Positions 32,633 to 43,868 of a stretch of 64,000 bases of DNA are shown here, piece by piece. This stretch comes from Paenibacillus sp. JCM 18996 (GTDB lineage: Bacteria > Bacillota > Bacilli > Paenibacillales > NBRC-103111). A program made the translations under genes and the position numbers. Position 1 is the first letter of the stretch; each line of letters starts with the position of its first letter. Under the pieces are notes generated by a model. The model worked only from the letters and a program-made list of their open reading frames with translations, made no database searches and had not been told where the DNA came from. Where the stretch lies: assembly GCA_001313085.1 (NCBI GenBank), contig BBFE01000004.1, positions 62,001 through 126,000 of the forward strand, given 5' to 3'.

Positions 32633-32730
32633 CTTGCAGTTCCGCCGGCTTACGGTTGGCATAACGTTCATAAAAGCGACGCATGCTATAAATGTTGGCA
32701 AACATCCTAACGAAAGGAGCTGGTCTGTCT

Positions 32731-33231
32731 ATGCCGCGACGCCGACGCGGGCTGCAAAACAGCCAAAGTCAGCAGTATGGGATGATGAATCAACAAATGG
32801 GCCCGTCTCCAGTTTACGAGAATGCGGAGGCAGGCAGCTTGAATGCCCCATATGGGCAGCGCAACACAGGTATTAACAATGCGGATGCCCGCAGCGTGGG
32901 CTTTCAAGGGGGCTACACCGGCTATGGCCCTGACGGCCAACCGGTCCAGTACGGCACTTTTATGCGAGATGGAACCCAGTATGGAGCAGGTCCCCACACA
33001 ATTGATCCGAATAAGGCGATCATCCGGGCCGTCCGCTATGATGGGGGCGGGATCAGCGCCGTACAGTTTCAGGACGGGACCGTAGCGGACATCGCGTATG
33101 CCATAGCTATGGCGGAAGCGGGCATGATAGAAGACGTAAACACAGGCAGGAACCGTGAAGGCCAAAAGACGCTGAGATCCTATCCCGACGGTTATCCAGG
33201 CAACAATCTGTCGAACCTGCCCCGTTTCTAA
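32731..33231 (+). CDS. DUF3892-containing protein
   Basis: An intact protein of about 166 residues from ATG 32731 behind AAAGGAG. The N-terminal half is rich in Gln, Gly, Tyr and Asn (low complexity, RRRRGLQNSQSQ at the start). The C-terminal half (AIIRAVRYDGGGISAVQFQDG, then IAMAEAGMIEDV) matches the small DUF3892 domain. There is no signal peptide. The composition recalls spore or coat-associated proteins, but this is only a guess. Confidence 0.75.
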   Translation: MPRRRRGLQNSQSQQYGMMNQQMGPSPVYENAEAGSLNAPYGQRNTGINNADARSVGFQGGYTGYGPDGQPVQYGTFMRDGTQYGAGPHTIDPNKAIIRAVRYDGGGISAVQFQDGTVADIAYAIAMAEAGMIEDVNTGRNREGQKTLRSYPDGYPGNNLSNLPRF

Positions 33232-33302
33232 TGCCCACACGCGCACCTCTCCCGGCGCGCGTCGTGGCGTTGCAGCCCCAAGGAGGTAGAAGGTTCGGCG
33301 CC

Positions 33303-33373
33303 GCGCCCAAGGCTTGTCAGGCATGTCAGCAGCTGTGGCAGCGACCTGATGCCTTGGGCGCTTTTCATTTTTT
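33303..33373 (+). terminator. Terminator after the DUF3892 gene
   Basis: GCGCCCAAGGC at 33303-33313 pairs perfectly with GCCTTGGGCGC at 33351-33361, with an inner TCAGG/CCTGA pair, followed by TTTTCATTTTTTT. Confidence 0.8.
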
Positions 33374-33476
33374 TCTCCAAACGGCTGTAAATCATGCGTG
33401 ACAACCCATTCCGCCAATGTTACTATAACTATGGTAGAAATTAGCACCCAAAGCTTACAGATATGGGGATTAACCA

Positions 33477-34742
33477 ATGATCAATTATCATAAAGACTTC
33501 CTATTGATATATTCTTTATTTTTTTTCCGCTGGTGTTTTATCCATATACCCTTAAAGCTAGGAGCAACCTCCTGCTTCATCGCTTCTTACTATATATCCT
33601 TTTTTGCTGTGCCGCTCCTATCGACCATGTCCTTTCCTTTGAAATTAAACGGATTAATTTATGATTTGCGTTCCATCCCTTTGACGATTGGTTTTTTTAT
33701 ACGGAGGGCCGCAGGTCGCAATAATGCTGTACATAACCCTAGTGCTGTATCGTTACGTTATGGAGAATCCCAGCAATCTTTTATACTGTATTGCATTGCT
33801 GCCAACCTATTTCATAGTAATTTGGTATATGAAAACATGGCATTCCCTGAAAGTATACCGTAAAGTGATTGATTCGATTATTATATGCTCATCTATTAAA
33901 TTGCTGACGTTCACGATCTTCCTCTCATTGACTTCCAACCTTCAACTTTTATATAATTATCCGCTTCGGCATCTGGAAACTTTTCTTTTGCAAGCGTTCA
34001 TTGTCGGTTTATATGTGTATCTGCTGGAGTCGGTGAACAAATATTTTATTATGCAGGATGAAATTATCAAAAGCGAGAAAATAAAAAAAATTGTAAGCGA
34101 TATAGCGGCATCGGTGGCCCATGAAATCCGAAACCCGCTGACCGCCGTGAGAGGTTTTATACAACTGATGGGAAGCGATAAGCTGACTCAGGACAGAAGG
34201 GAGTTTTATCAAAAAATATCCCTTGAGGAGCTGGACCGGGCGCAGCTTATTATTTCGGACTATCTTTCGCTTGCCAAACCGGATCCGGACCACATCGAGA
34301 AGATAGATATCAACGCCGAAATCAAATATGTCTCGAATATTCTTTGGACTTACGCCAATTACAAAAAACGTGCAGATACACGTGGATTTATTGGAAAATA
34401 GGCTAATTTTTTTATTAGAGGAGACAGGTACAAGCTTCGCCAGGCGTTAATCAATATCGGAAAAAAATGCGATCGAGGCGATGCCGGAGGGCGGAGTTCT
34501 GGATTTCAAGCTGAACGCGGCGGGTGAGGCCGTTGTACTGACCGTGTGCGACACGGGAGTCGGGATGACGGAGCAGCAGATCAACAGACTGGGCACCCCC
34601 TATTACTCGACAAAAGAAAAAAGGAACCGGTCTCGGCACCATGGTATCGTTTGGTATCATCAGAAAGATGGACGGGAAAATCGATATAAAGAGCGAGCCC
34701 GGAAAGGGCACGGAATATAATATCAGCTTCCCTGCAGTTTAG
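33477..34742 (+). CDS. KinB-like membrane histidine kinase
   Basis: A sensor kinase of about 420 residues resembling sporulation kinase KinB. Six hydrophobic segments (33490-34030) are followed by the kinase core: H-box SVAHEIRNPLTAVRGFIQLM, then N-box NIGKNAIEAM, G1 DTGVGM and G2 GTGLGTMVSFGII. Frame changes occur at T and A runs near 33526, 33700, 34083, 34365, 34415, 34463 and 34620. Such kinases feed the Spo0F/Spo0A phosphorelay. There is no partner regulator next to it, as expected for orphan sporulation kinases. Confidence 0.85.
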
Positions 34743-34794
34743 TCGCGCTTGCTCGCCCGGCTGCCGATAAACGAACAAAGAAAGGAGCAATGCA

Positions 34795-35704
34795 ATGAAG
34801 ATCAATCGTTTGGGGTCATCCGAGTTGTATGTCAGTGAGATAGGATTCGGCTGCATGTCTTTGGGAACCGATGAGTCAAAGGGGGTTGCCGTTATACATG
34901 CAGCCCTAGACCGGGGCGTAAACTTTCTGGATACCTCCGATTTGTACGATGAAGGACGCAATGAAGAGATTGTCGGCAAGGCGATTCGGGATCGGCGCGC
35001 GGATGTTATTTTGGCGACCAAGGTCGGCAATCGCAGAGAAGCCGGTAAGGAAGGATGGACGTGGGACCCGTCGAAAGCATACATAAAAAACGGCGGTGAA
35101 GCAAAGCCTCAGGCGGCTCCAAACCGATTTTATCGATTTATATCAGCTGCACGGAGGCACTTTGGATGACCCGATTGACGAAACCATAGAAGCTTTTGAA
35201 GAGCTCAAGCAAGAAGGAGTCATTCGTTATTACGGAATTTCCTCCATACGCCCCAATGTAATCCGGGAATACGTGAAGCGGTCGAACATTGTAAGCGTAA
35301 TGAGCCAATACAGTATTTTGGACAGTCGGCCGGAGGAGGAAGTGCTGCCTCTTCTGGACGAGCATGGGATTAGTCTGATAGCGCGGGGGCCGCTGGCTAA
35401 AGGGATTTTGACCGACAACGGCTATGCTAAAGCGGACAACGGCTTCCTGGACTACACCAGGGAAGAGCTGCTGGAGCTCCACGGGAAGCTGATTACGCTG
35501 CTAGACGGCGGAACGAATCTCACACAAACCGCTCTGCGCTACCCGCTGTCGCATCCCGCCGTTGCCACCGTTATACCCGGAGCGAGCACGTTGCATCAGC
35601 TTTTGCACAATATTCAAGCGGGTGACGTACAGCCGCTCCCACCGCAGGTATGCGAGGCAATCCGCAGGATAAGCAAACCGGGCCGCTACGCCCAGCACCG
35701 CTAG
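34795..35704 (+). CDS. Aldo/keto reductase
   Basis: An NADPH-dependent oxidoreductase of about 303 residues with an AAAGGAG site. The (beta/alpha)8 family signatures are [20 protein letters not shown] with catalytic Asp and Tyr, LATKVGNRR with Lys, and LYQLHGG with His. Cofactor-binding end: [10 protein letters not shown] frame change lies in the A run near 35084-35090. It stands alone between the kinase and a small zinc-ribbon gene. Confidence 0.88.
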
Positions 35705-35813
35705 GCTGCTGTCCCGGACTGCTCACGCGGCACCGGGCCTACACACAGCACGCGTTATGCTGCACAGTCCGGTCGAAGCAATCACGTTCACTTCAGCTGA
35801 GGAGGTGGCAAGC

Positions 35814-35969
35814 ATGCAGGAATTTGTCGGTCATTGCGCAAAGTGCCGGAAGCAGATTTTCTGTCGCGACGGGTTTCTGGACGGTATAGTTCTGGAGGAT
35901 AAATCGTTGGTATGTTTTGATTGCGCAGATGAAGAGAGAGACTCTCACACGAAAGAAAGCAAAATTTGA
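35814..35969 (+). CDS. Small zinc-ribbon-like protein
   Basis: A 51-residue protein from ATG 35814 behind GAGGAGG. Two Cys pairs (CAKC near residue 8, CFDC near residue 38) suggest one bound zinc; a further Cys (FCRDG) lies between them. No known function; the family is not recognised. A terminator follows. Confidence 0.65.
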   Translation: MQEFVGHCAKCRKQIFCRDGFLDGIVLEDKSLVCFDCADEERDSHTKESKI

Positions 35970-35988
35970 TAGTACCAAATATTCCACA

Positions 35989-36019
35989 ACCGGCTGCGCA
36001 AGAGCAGCTGGTTTTTTTT
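35989..36019 (+). terminator. Terminator after zinc-ribbon gene
   Basis: ACCGGCTGC pairs with GCAGCTGGT (one G-T pair) around a GCAAGA loop, followed by eight T. Confidence 0.8.
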
Positions 36020-36063
36020 GTTGTATAGGAAACTATGCGGAAGCAAGTTCTGTGGATAACCGA

Positions 36064-36125
36064 GCAATAATTTGATTTACTGCAATGATCTACAGGACGC
36101 CGCCAGGCGATTTTTTTTCGCTTAA
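36064..36125 (+). repeat. Dispersed repeat with small hairpin, copy 1
   Basis: About 60 bases, closely similar to 60150-60207: both carry the core GGACGCCGCCAGGCG, followed by a T run and CGCTT, and both are preceded by a matching CAATA..TTG..TTTA..TGCAA..GATCTA stretch. CGCC pairs with GGCG, so the end looks like a short terminator. The only nearby plus-strand gene already has its own terminator at 35989. Confidence 0.6.
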
Positions 36126-36270
36126 TCAGTACACAGTTCGCTTAACAATTTATTTAAAAAACAATTAACACCGGGATGACAAAGCAGGATTACTATAAAA
36201 AATGTAGCCAATCCTTCATTGAATGTAAAATGTAGTCTACACAACCGGAAAGAATTGGAGTGGAACTGGG

Positions 36271-36976
36271 TTGAAAAAAAGTAATCGGATTCGATTTGGG
36301 CTACACGCTTCTTTATTTGGAAAGAGAAAAGCCCTATCAGGAGGCGTTAAAAAAGCATCGGCATCCACCGTTCTTTAGAGAGCATCGAGCGGGCCCAGCA
36401 TTGGGCGGACAAATTGTTCATGAGAGAGTTTGGGGGGGTGCTGGGCAAACAAGCAGATACATATTTTCCATGGTATACGGGAACTGTCAACTATCATTTG
36501 GGTGTATCCGTCAATTTGTTTGATTTTTGCAGGACTCTTGCGGAAGCGAAGGACCGTGAACGGCATTGGGCCGTATACCCGTGGACCCATGAGGTTTTGG
36601 ACAAGCTGAAATCGCAGGGCTATCGTCTGTTTCTGCTGTCCAATTGGGATCAAACGGCGCGGGAGATTTTGGGCAAATTCAAACTGGAACGCTATTTCGA
36701 TGAAATCATCGTATCTTCCGAAGCGGGCTGCGAGAAACCGGATCCCCAAATTTTTCAACTGGCTCTTAAGCGCATGCAGTCCAAACCGTCCGAAGCTTAT
36801 ATGTAGGAGACAACTTTTACGACGATTGCGTCGGAGCGGGAAATGCGGGGATAGCGTCCTTGCTTATTAACCGGTTTGAACGCTTCGGGATTGAAGAAAT
36901 CCGGAACCAGACCGTGATCAGAGACATTCGTTTTCTACAGGAAAACCTGGACAGGGAGAACGAAGAAGTTGGATAG
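36271..36976 (+). CDS. HAD-superfamily hydrolase
   Basis: A phosphatase-like protein of about 234 residues starting at TTG 36271 behind GGAGTGG. Motif I reads IGFDLGYTLLY, so the second aspartate of the usual DxD pair is glycine; motif II is FLLSNWD, the lysine lies in CEKPDPQIF and motif IV in YVGDNFYDD. Lack of the second aspartate weakens a phosphatase call. Frame changes are in A runs near 36274-36280 and 36350-36355, then near 36430 and 36800. The stop overlaps the start of the RpiR gene. Confidence 0.8.
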
Positions 36977-37843
36977 ACGGGAATCAACAATTGAAGCCAT
37001 TATCGATAACAAGTTCGGCGGTCTGAGCAAAAGCATGAAAAAAGGTCGCGGCCGAAATCAGGCGGGACTGGGTCGGTACAGCGTTTCTTTCGGCGTCGCG
37101 AATCGGTGAAATTTCCGGGGTGAGCGAGGCAACGGTGCATCGGCTGGCGACTGCCCTGGATTTCAACAGTTTTTTTCGGATATGCAGGAATTCCTGAAAT
37201 CCAAAGTTATGGAAAATCGCACGATCGTGCGTTTGAAAAGCTCTACCGAGACCTCCCGGGGGCAGTTATTCAAGCCGGATCAAGCGCAGCTGACTGACAT
37301 TGAAAATTTGCAAAAGACGCTTGACCTCCAGCAAAATGTACAGATTTGGGCTGCCGCCGACTTGATCTGCAAAGCCAAACGCATCCACGCGGCCGGGTGG
37401 AAAGCCAGTCTCTCCGTCAGCGGGTTTCTCGCGTACAGCCTGCATTTTATGCTGGGCAATTGTTCGCTGATCCAGCAGGGAGATGTCGCTGAAAGAGTCG
37501 CCGTCCTGGAACCCGGGGATTTATTTTTTGGCGGCGGGGTTTCCAAGATATTCCCATATTCTGCTGAAGGGGGTAGAAATGGCCAGGCAGCGCGGGGCCC
37601 AAATCGTGGTTATCACGGACAGTCCGATTTCTCCGTTTTGCCAATTTGCGGATGTGTCGCTTTTTTGCAGCTACATCTTCGGACGGGTTCCTGGATTCTT
37701 ACACGGCCCCGTTGTCGCTCAGCAACAGCCTGATTCAAGCCGTCAGCCACCTTTGCAAAGAACGGGTGTTGGAGCATTTGGAAAAAAAATGGAGCAAAGC
37801 CTCAAAGAACTCCGTGAAATATATCAATGGAATTAAACATTAG
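36969..37843 (+). CDS. RpiR-family transcriptional regulator
   Basis: A regulator of about 290 residues with an N-terminal helix-turn-helix (IGEISGVSEATVHRLATALDF) and a C-terminal sugar-phosphate-binding SIS domain (RIHAAGWKASLSVSGFLAY; GAQIVVITDSPISPF). It starts at TTG 36969, overlapping the HAD gene by 8 bases. Frame changes occur in the A run near 37037-37042, the T run 37170-37176, near 37540 and near 37680. It probably senses a phosphosugar or amino sugar and may control the transporter genes that follow. Confidence 0.86.
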
Positions 37844-37855
37844 GAGATGAAACCA

Positions 37856-39437
37856 ATGACACGGTTTACCAAAAAAAAGCACGGAAAACTCTTGACAGTC
37901 TGTTTATTGACGGCAGCCCTTTTGGCGGATGCGGGCAAAACGCTCAACCATCGAGCGGCGCTTCCGATAAGGGCTCGAAACCCGAGAAAGCCGCTTCCGC
38001 CCCGCAGCAAGGAGGCACGCTTCGAATAGCGGTACAAAATGATGTGGACGGTCTGGATCCTCAGCGCACCGTATCCGCTTCAACGTTCCAGGTGACCAAC
38101 AGCATTTTTTTGACACGCTTGTGGGGACCGACCCGAACGGCAATCTTATTCCGCGCCTTGCTTTGAAATGGACGCCTTCGGCTGACGGCAAGATTTGGGT
38201 GTTTGAGCTTCGCGACGATGTACAGTTCCATAACGGAAGAAAATTTACGGCGGAGGACGTAAAGTTTTCCCTGCAGCGTTTGATGGAGAAAGGCAGCCCT
38301 CGCGCGGGCGATTATGCCTGATCGAAGATATTTCCGTTGACGGTTCCTCGAAAGTAACCATAAAACTGAAAGACGCAAATACGCCTTTTCTTTCCTCGCT
38401 CGCCATGCCTTGGTCCGCCATCGTCCCCAAAGAAGCTGTGGACCAGCTGAAGACGCATCCGGTCGGCACAGGAGCGTTTGCATTTAAAGAGTGGACCCCG
38501 CAGCAAAAAAGTAGTACTAGAGAAAAAACAAATCTTTTTTTTATATGAAGGACCGCCCTTATCTGGACAGCGCCGAGTTTCGGGTCATGCCCGACACAGC
38601 GACACAGCTGATCAATTTGAAAAGCGGGCAGATCGATGTAGCACCGTGGACGGGGAACAAGCCGATCAAGTAAAGAAGGATTCCAACCTGAGCCTGGTTA
38701 CGAAGCCTTCCAACGCCGTTCAAATTCTGACCATGAACAACTCGGTCGCTCCGCTTGATAATTTGAAGGTTAGACAAGCAATTAATCTGGCTGTTGACAA
38801 AAATGTGGTTATCGCCGGTTCCAACTGGGGATTTGGCGATCCGATCGGAAGCCATATGTCTCCCGCGGACCCCTTTTATGCCGACAAGAACAATGTGTGG
38901 AAGACCGATATAGCTAAAGCAAAAGCGCTGCTGAAAGAAGCGGGCTTTGAGAAAGGCTTTGACATCACGCTGTCGCTGCCCCAGCCTTATGCGATCCACG
39001 TAAAAGCAGGACAGGTGATTGCGGACCAGCTTAAACAAATCGGTATCAATGTGAAGCTGGAGACGGTGGATTGGGGCAAATGGGTGAAGGACGTGTATAC
39101 GGGACGGAATTATCAAATGACCGTCATTTCGCACACCGGGCGTTTGGATCCTGACGCGATGCTCAGCCGGTACGAGTCCGCCAATAAAGAAAACTATATG
39201 AATTATAAAAAAATCCGGCGGTCGACGAAGCCCTCAAAAAAAGGCAGGACAGTAACGGACAAAGCTGAGCGGAAAAAAAATATTTACGCATCCATCCAGG
39301 AGCAGCTGGCCAAAGACGTGCCGGCCGTCTACCTGCAGACTCCGAGAACGCTGCTTGGAACCGGCAAGAAAGTGACGGGGCTTGAAACTTATCCGATAGA
39401 CATTTACGAATTATCGACAGTGTATTTGAATAAATAA
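37856..39437 (+). CDS. Peptide/nickel-type ABC transporter substrate-binding lipoprotein
   Basis: An extracellular binding lipoprotein of the OppA/DppA family (type 5), about 526 residues. ATG 37856 is chosen for its 9-base spacing from AGGAG. The signal region ends in a lipobox after TAALL (cysteine in another frame), followed by a Ser/Lys linker. Family blocks: GGTLRIAVQNDVDGLDP, FDTLVGTDPNG, LALKWTPSADGKIW, QFHNGRKFTAEDVKFSL and DNLKVRQAINLAVDK. Frame changes are many, especially 37870, 37925, 38104, 38320, 38505-38535, 38650 and 39208-39280. Four transporter genes follow in order. Confidence 0.88.
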
Positions 39438-39468
39438 TAAGTTTCGGAATATTGGGAGGAAAGATACG

Positions 39469-40429
39469 ATGCCGCAAATTTTCATTAAAAAAGTTGACAG
39501 GCGCTTTAGGGCTCATGTTGACCGTATCGTTCCTTGTCTTTTTTTCTTTCTCCAGATCGTGCCGGGGGATGCCGCGCAGATCAAGCTCGGCATGGACGGT
39601 TCCCCGGAGGCGGTGCAGGAGCTTCGGCATCAATTGGGATTGGACCGGCCTTGGCCTGTCCGATATTTACATTGGCTGGGTCATGTGCTGGCAGGAGATT
39701 TGGGACAGTCGTCGGTTTATGGCAAACCGGTGGCCGGCTTGATTGCCGAGCGGCTGCCGGCCACTGTTTCTTTAGTGGTATTCAGCCTGTTTATCAGTGT
39801 TGTGCTCGCGCTGCCTCTTGGAGTGCTGGCTGCGGTGCATGCGAACCGGTTGGCCGATTACGTATGCAGGATATTGATGCAGCTGGGGATGGCGGTTCCG
39901 TCATTTTGGGTCGCTATTGTACTCATCATCGGTTTTTTTCCATTTATCTTCCCTGGTTTCCGCCAGGCGGCTACGTTGGTATGGGAGAGAGCCCCGGCGG
40001 GTTTATAAAAAAAGTCTAGTCCTCCCTTCCCTGTCTCTTTCCATCATTGAAACGGGTGTTCTGCTTCGCATGGTGCGCGCTTCCATGCTGGAGGTGCTGT
40101 CTCAAGATTATGTTTACTTTGCCAGAAGCAAGGGCATCAGTGCATTTCGCTTGTACTTCCGCTATGGACTGCGCAACGCCTTGATCGCTCCGGTTACTTT
40201 GATCGGACTGCAGATTGGCGGCCTCTTGGCCGGCGCGATTGTAATCGAAGAGATCTTCGCGATCCCGGGCATAGGCAGATTGATACTTGTAGCTGTACAG
40301 CAAAGGGACGCGATGCTGCTCGAAGGGTTGGTTTTATTTGTAACCGGGATGATCGTATGCCTAAACCTTGGCCTTGAAATGCTGTACCGTAAGCTTGATC
40401 CCAGGATGGAGCAGACTTTAACGGTGTAA
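39469..40429 (+). CDS. ABC transporter permease, OppB/DppB type
   Basis: An integral membrane permease of about 319 residues. The first helix is followed by the family blocks VPGDAAQIKLGMDGSPE and LGLDRPWPVRYLHWLGH; the inner EAA loop is YVYFARSKGISAFRLYFRYGLRNA; near the end, EEIFAIPGIGRL. Indels lie in the A run near 39487-39492, the T run 39539-39545 and the A run near 40007-40013. It pairs with the next permease. Confidence 0.9.
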
Positions 40430-40450
40430 ATACAGAAAGCGGGAATAATT

Positions 40451-41249
40451 ATGATAGTATGGAGATATCTCGGAGTGACTCTCGTTTCCATAACGGCGTT
40501 GCTGGCCTTGACTGCCCTGTTCTATACGCCGCATGATGCGAACCAGATGAATATGGCGTTTCGGCTGGCGAAGCCGGATGCGAGCCACTGGTTAGGAACG
40601 GACCAATTCGGGCGTGACGTGTTAAGCCGAATAATGGTAGCCTCGAAAAAACGCTTATGAGGTCGGACTGGTTTCCGTCCTTCTCGGCGGGCTTGCCGGA
40701 AGTTTGATAGGCGGTATCGGAGGCTATCTGCGGGGCTGGGGCAGCGAGATCTTGATGCGGTTCGTCGACGGATTATTCGCTTTCCCGCATCTGCTTCTCG
40801 CCATGATGATCATTGCAGTGATGGGTGCGGGTAAAATCAACGCCCTCGCGGCCATAGCCCTGTTTAACATTCCGGTGTTCGCCCGTCTTTCGTATGGAAT
40901 GGTCATGGAGACCAAACAGGCGCTATTCGTCAAAGCGGCACACACGTACGGCGCGGGAGCGGGGTATATTTTATTTCGGCATATCCTGCCCGCCTCCTTT
41001 CATCGTCTGCTTGCTCAAGCCACTTCCAGCTTCGGCATTGCCATTTTGACGGAAGCTTCTTTATCCTTTCTGGGACTGGGCATTCAGCTACCGGAGGCCA
41101 GTTGGGGCGGAATGTTGGAGGAATCGCGCAAATTTATGGCGCTCGCCCCTTGGTTTCCGTTTATTCCCGGGCTGGCGTTGATCATGACGGCGCTGGGCGG
41201 AAACTTGATCGGAGATTCGCTTCGCAAAGGGAGGGGATCGCATGAATAA
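40451..41249 (+). CDS. ABC transporter permease, OppC/DppC type
   Basis: The second permease, about 266 residues. The block HWLGTDQFGRDVLSRIM is diagnostic for OppC/DppC proteins; the EAA loop is AAHTYGAGAGYILFRHILPAS, and LTEASLSFLGLGIQLPEASWGGML follows in the usual place. One A-run indel near 40645-40651. The stop overlaps the next ATPase gene by 8 bases (ATG 41242). Confidence 0.91.
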
Positions 41250-42276
41250 AGGGGTCATGGTGGAAGGACTCACCGTTGAAGTTAAGACGGAACGGGGCTG
41301 GCAGCCTTTTGTCCGCGACTTCTCCTTCCAGCTCGGCGCCGGCAAAGTGATGGGTATCGCCGGCGAATCCGGTTCGGGAAAATCGATTACCGCCAAAGCG
41401 ATGGCGAGGCTACTGCCGCCTACCGTGCGGCTCGTTTCGGGGAACGCGTCGCTGGACGGGGAGTCTTTTCTCGATATAAAGGATGCGGCGTTCAACCGTA
41501 ACTTCCTCGGCCGCAAAATTGCCTTTGTGCCGCAGAACCCGATGACGTCGTTAAGTCCGACCCTTACGATCGGGGAACAGATGATGGACGGCTATCGATT
41601 CCATTATCCGCACGAGTCGAAAGCAAGCGTCCGGGACTGGGCTTTCGATCTGCTCGAACAAGTGGGGATTCGTGACCTGAACCGCGTTTTTTAACGAATA
41701 TCCGCACCGTTTAAGCGGCGGGATGAGACAGCGCGTCATCATTGCGGCGGCAATGATGTGCCGTCCGTCCCTGCTGATTGCGGACGAGCCCACAACCGCC
41801 CTGGATGTGACAGTGCAGGCGCAAATACTGAAATTATTGAACGATTTTCGCGAGAAATACAGTCTGTCGCTGTTAATCATCAGCCACGACTTGGGGCTGC
41901 TCGGACAAATCTGCGACGATATTACGGTCATGTACGCCGGCCGGATCGCAGAACAAGCTCCAGCGGCCAATATATTTTCATCGCCCGCGCATCCTTACAC
42001 GGAAGCCCTTTTTCGGGCGACACCTTCACTGCACGATTCACTTGACGATTTGAGAGGTATTCCCGGCAGCGTACAGGCGCAGACTGCAGCCGGTCAAGGC
42101 TGCGTTTTTTTCATGAGCGGTGCGCGTACAGACAGGAGCGGTGCCTAGCCGTGGAGCCAAGCCCCGTGCCGGTTTCCTGTACCAAGGAAATGCTGCACAG
42201 GGCGGCATGCCATCATCCGTTAGTGCACTTTGAGAAGGGAGGCGGGGCAGATGCCAAACCATCAAAGTTTGCTTGA
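41242..42276 (+). CDS. ABC transporter ATPase, OppD/DppD type
   Basis: A nucleotide-binding subunit of about 344 residues. Walker A GESGSGKS, Q-loop VPQNPMTSL, signature LSGGMRQRV, Walker B LLIADEPTTALD and switch histidine in ISHDLGLL are all seen. After GQGC in the C-terminal domain, a T-run indel near 42105-42110 moves the frame; the next frame continues with the Cys-rich end (HERCAYRQERCL) to the stop at 42274-42276, overlapping the start of the following gene. A second indel is in the T run near 41687-41692. Confidence 0.9.
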
Positions 42277-43055
42277 GGTGGAAGGTGTGGTTAAAAGCTA
42301 CACGCACAAAAGATTATGGGGCAAAAAAAAGAGACTTTTACCGCAGTGGACCGAATCAGTTTTCATGTCGAACAAGGCACGACGATCGGCATCGTCGGAG
42401 AAAGCGGAAGCGGCAAGTCCACATTAGGAGAGCTTATTCTTGGTCTAAAGCAGCCTGAAGCGGGGAAAATTTATTATAAAGGAATCGACATTGCCGGGGC
42501 TAATTCGGAGCAACGGAGGCTTGTCAGGCGCGACATGCAGGTCATTTTCCAAAATTCCGTTGAAAGTCTCAACCCCCGGATGAATGTCGAGGAATTGATA
42601 TCGGAACCGATGAAGATCCACCGGATGTATGCGTCCCGGGAAGTGCTGCGGAAGGAAACATATAAGCTTATGCGGGAAGTCGGATTGCCGGAAGAATTCG
42701 GGCATAGAAGACCGGCGGAATTAAGCGGAGGACAGTGCCAAAGAGTTGGCATAGCGAGGGCCTTGGGGCTGAAACCGAAGCTGCTTGTCTGCGATGAGAT
42801 CGTATCCGCGCTGGATGTCTCCTTGCAGACGCAGGTGCTTTTGCTGTTAAAAGACCTTCAGCGCGAGTACGGGATCACCTGTTTATTTATATCACACGAT
42901 CTGCATGTAGTGCGGTTGATCTGCGATTCTATTCTGGTCATGAACCAGGGTCAAATCGTGGACAGAGGCTCCGCGCGTTACATTTTTTTTGAGGAGTCCG
43001 TCGTGCCTTATACGAGACGCTGATTGAATCGATTCCGAAGCCCGTATTTAATTGA
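42251..43055 (+). CDS. ABC transporter ATPase, OppF/DppF type
   Basis: The second ATPase subunit, about 268 residues; start ATG 42251 behind GGAGGCGGGG, overlapping the previous gene. Walker A GESGSGKST, Q-loop IFQNSVESLNPRM, signature LSGGQCQRVGIARAL, Walker B LLVCDEIVSALD and ISHDLHVV. In the signature motif the usual QQQR is QCQR. Indels lie in the A run near 42322-42328, in the T8 run 42983-42990 and near 43015; the ending after these is LIESIPKPVFN. It completes a five-gene importer for peptides or similar solutes. Confidence 0.9.
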
Positions 43056-43095
43056 ATATCGCTGGAGTAGTTATAGAAGTCAGGAGAAGAGCATA

Positions 43096-43827
43096 ATGAA
43101 CATAACAATTCTAGGCTGCTGGGGGGCATACCCTGAAGCCGGCGAAGCGACGGCAGGGCTGCTGCTCGAATCCGCAAACCGGCGTATTTTGCTGGACTGC
43201 GGAAGCGGAGTGCTCGCCCAATTATTTCGTCATACACAGATCGAAGACCTGGACGCCGTCGTTTTAACCCACTATCATGCGGATCATATAGCTGACTTGG
43301 GCTGCTTGCAGTATTCGGCTCTGATCGCGACCCAGCTCGGGAAAATGAGCCGTCCGCTTCCCATCTATGGGCACGACCAGTCCGGGCATTTCTTCAAACT
43401 TTCCTACGAATCCTATACGAAAGGGCACCTGATACAGGAGAAAGAAGATCTGGAAATAGCCGGTCTCAAGTTCCGCTTCCAGGGAACCGTTCATCCCGAG
43501 TACAACCTGGCGATCCGGATTGAATCGGAAGGGAAACATATGGTGTATACGGGGGATACGGCATTCGACGAAAGACTGGCGGATTTCGCTGCGGACTGCG
43601 ACCTGCTCATCTGCGAATCAAGTCTGTACGACGGCCAGAATGGCGATAAAATCGGTCACTGCACTGCACCCGAAGCCGGGAAAATTGCTCAATTAGCCCG
43701 CGCGGGGAGGTTGATCCTTACACATCTGCCTCATTATGGCGACAGAGAATTGTTGGTTGAGCAAGCTTCCCGGACGTTTGCTGGGCCGGTCGAAATGGCA
43801 AGATCAGGTATGCGCATCACGCTTTAA
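43096..43827 (+). CDS. MBL-fold metallo-hydrolase (YhfI-like)
   Basis: An intact 243-residue protein from ATG 43096 behind AGGAGAAGAG. The metal-binding motif is LTHYHADHIADLG, with a further Asp in YTGDTAFDE and His in HLPH. Length and motifs resemble Bacillus YhfI, related to phosphodiesterases of the tRNase Z group. It follows the peptide transporter but has its own ribosome site and terminator. Substrate unknown. Confidence 0.88.
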   Translation: MNITILGCWGAYPEAGEATAGLLLESANRRILLDCGSGVLAQLFRHTQIEDLDAVVLTHYHADHIADLGCLQYSALIATQLGKMSRPLPIYGHDQSGHFFKLSYESYTKGHLIQEKEDLEIAGLKFRFQGTVHPEYNLAIRIESEGKHMVYTGDTAFDERLADFAADCDLLICESSLYDGQNGDKIGHCTAPEAGKIAQLARAGRLILTHLPHYGDRELLVEQASRTFAGPVEMARSGMRITL

Positions 43828-43835
43828 CCTTAAGG

Positions 43836-43868
43836 CACTGTCCTGAAATATAAGGATAGTGTTTTTTT
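43836..43868 (+). terminator. Terminator after MBL-fold gene
   Basis: CACTGTCCT at 43836-43844 pairs with AGGATAGTG at 43853-43861 (one G-T pair), followed by seven T. Confidence 0.8.
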
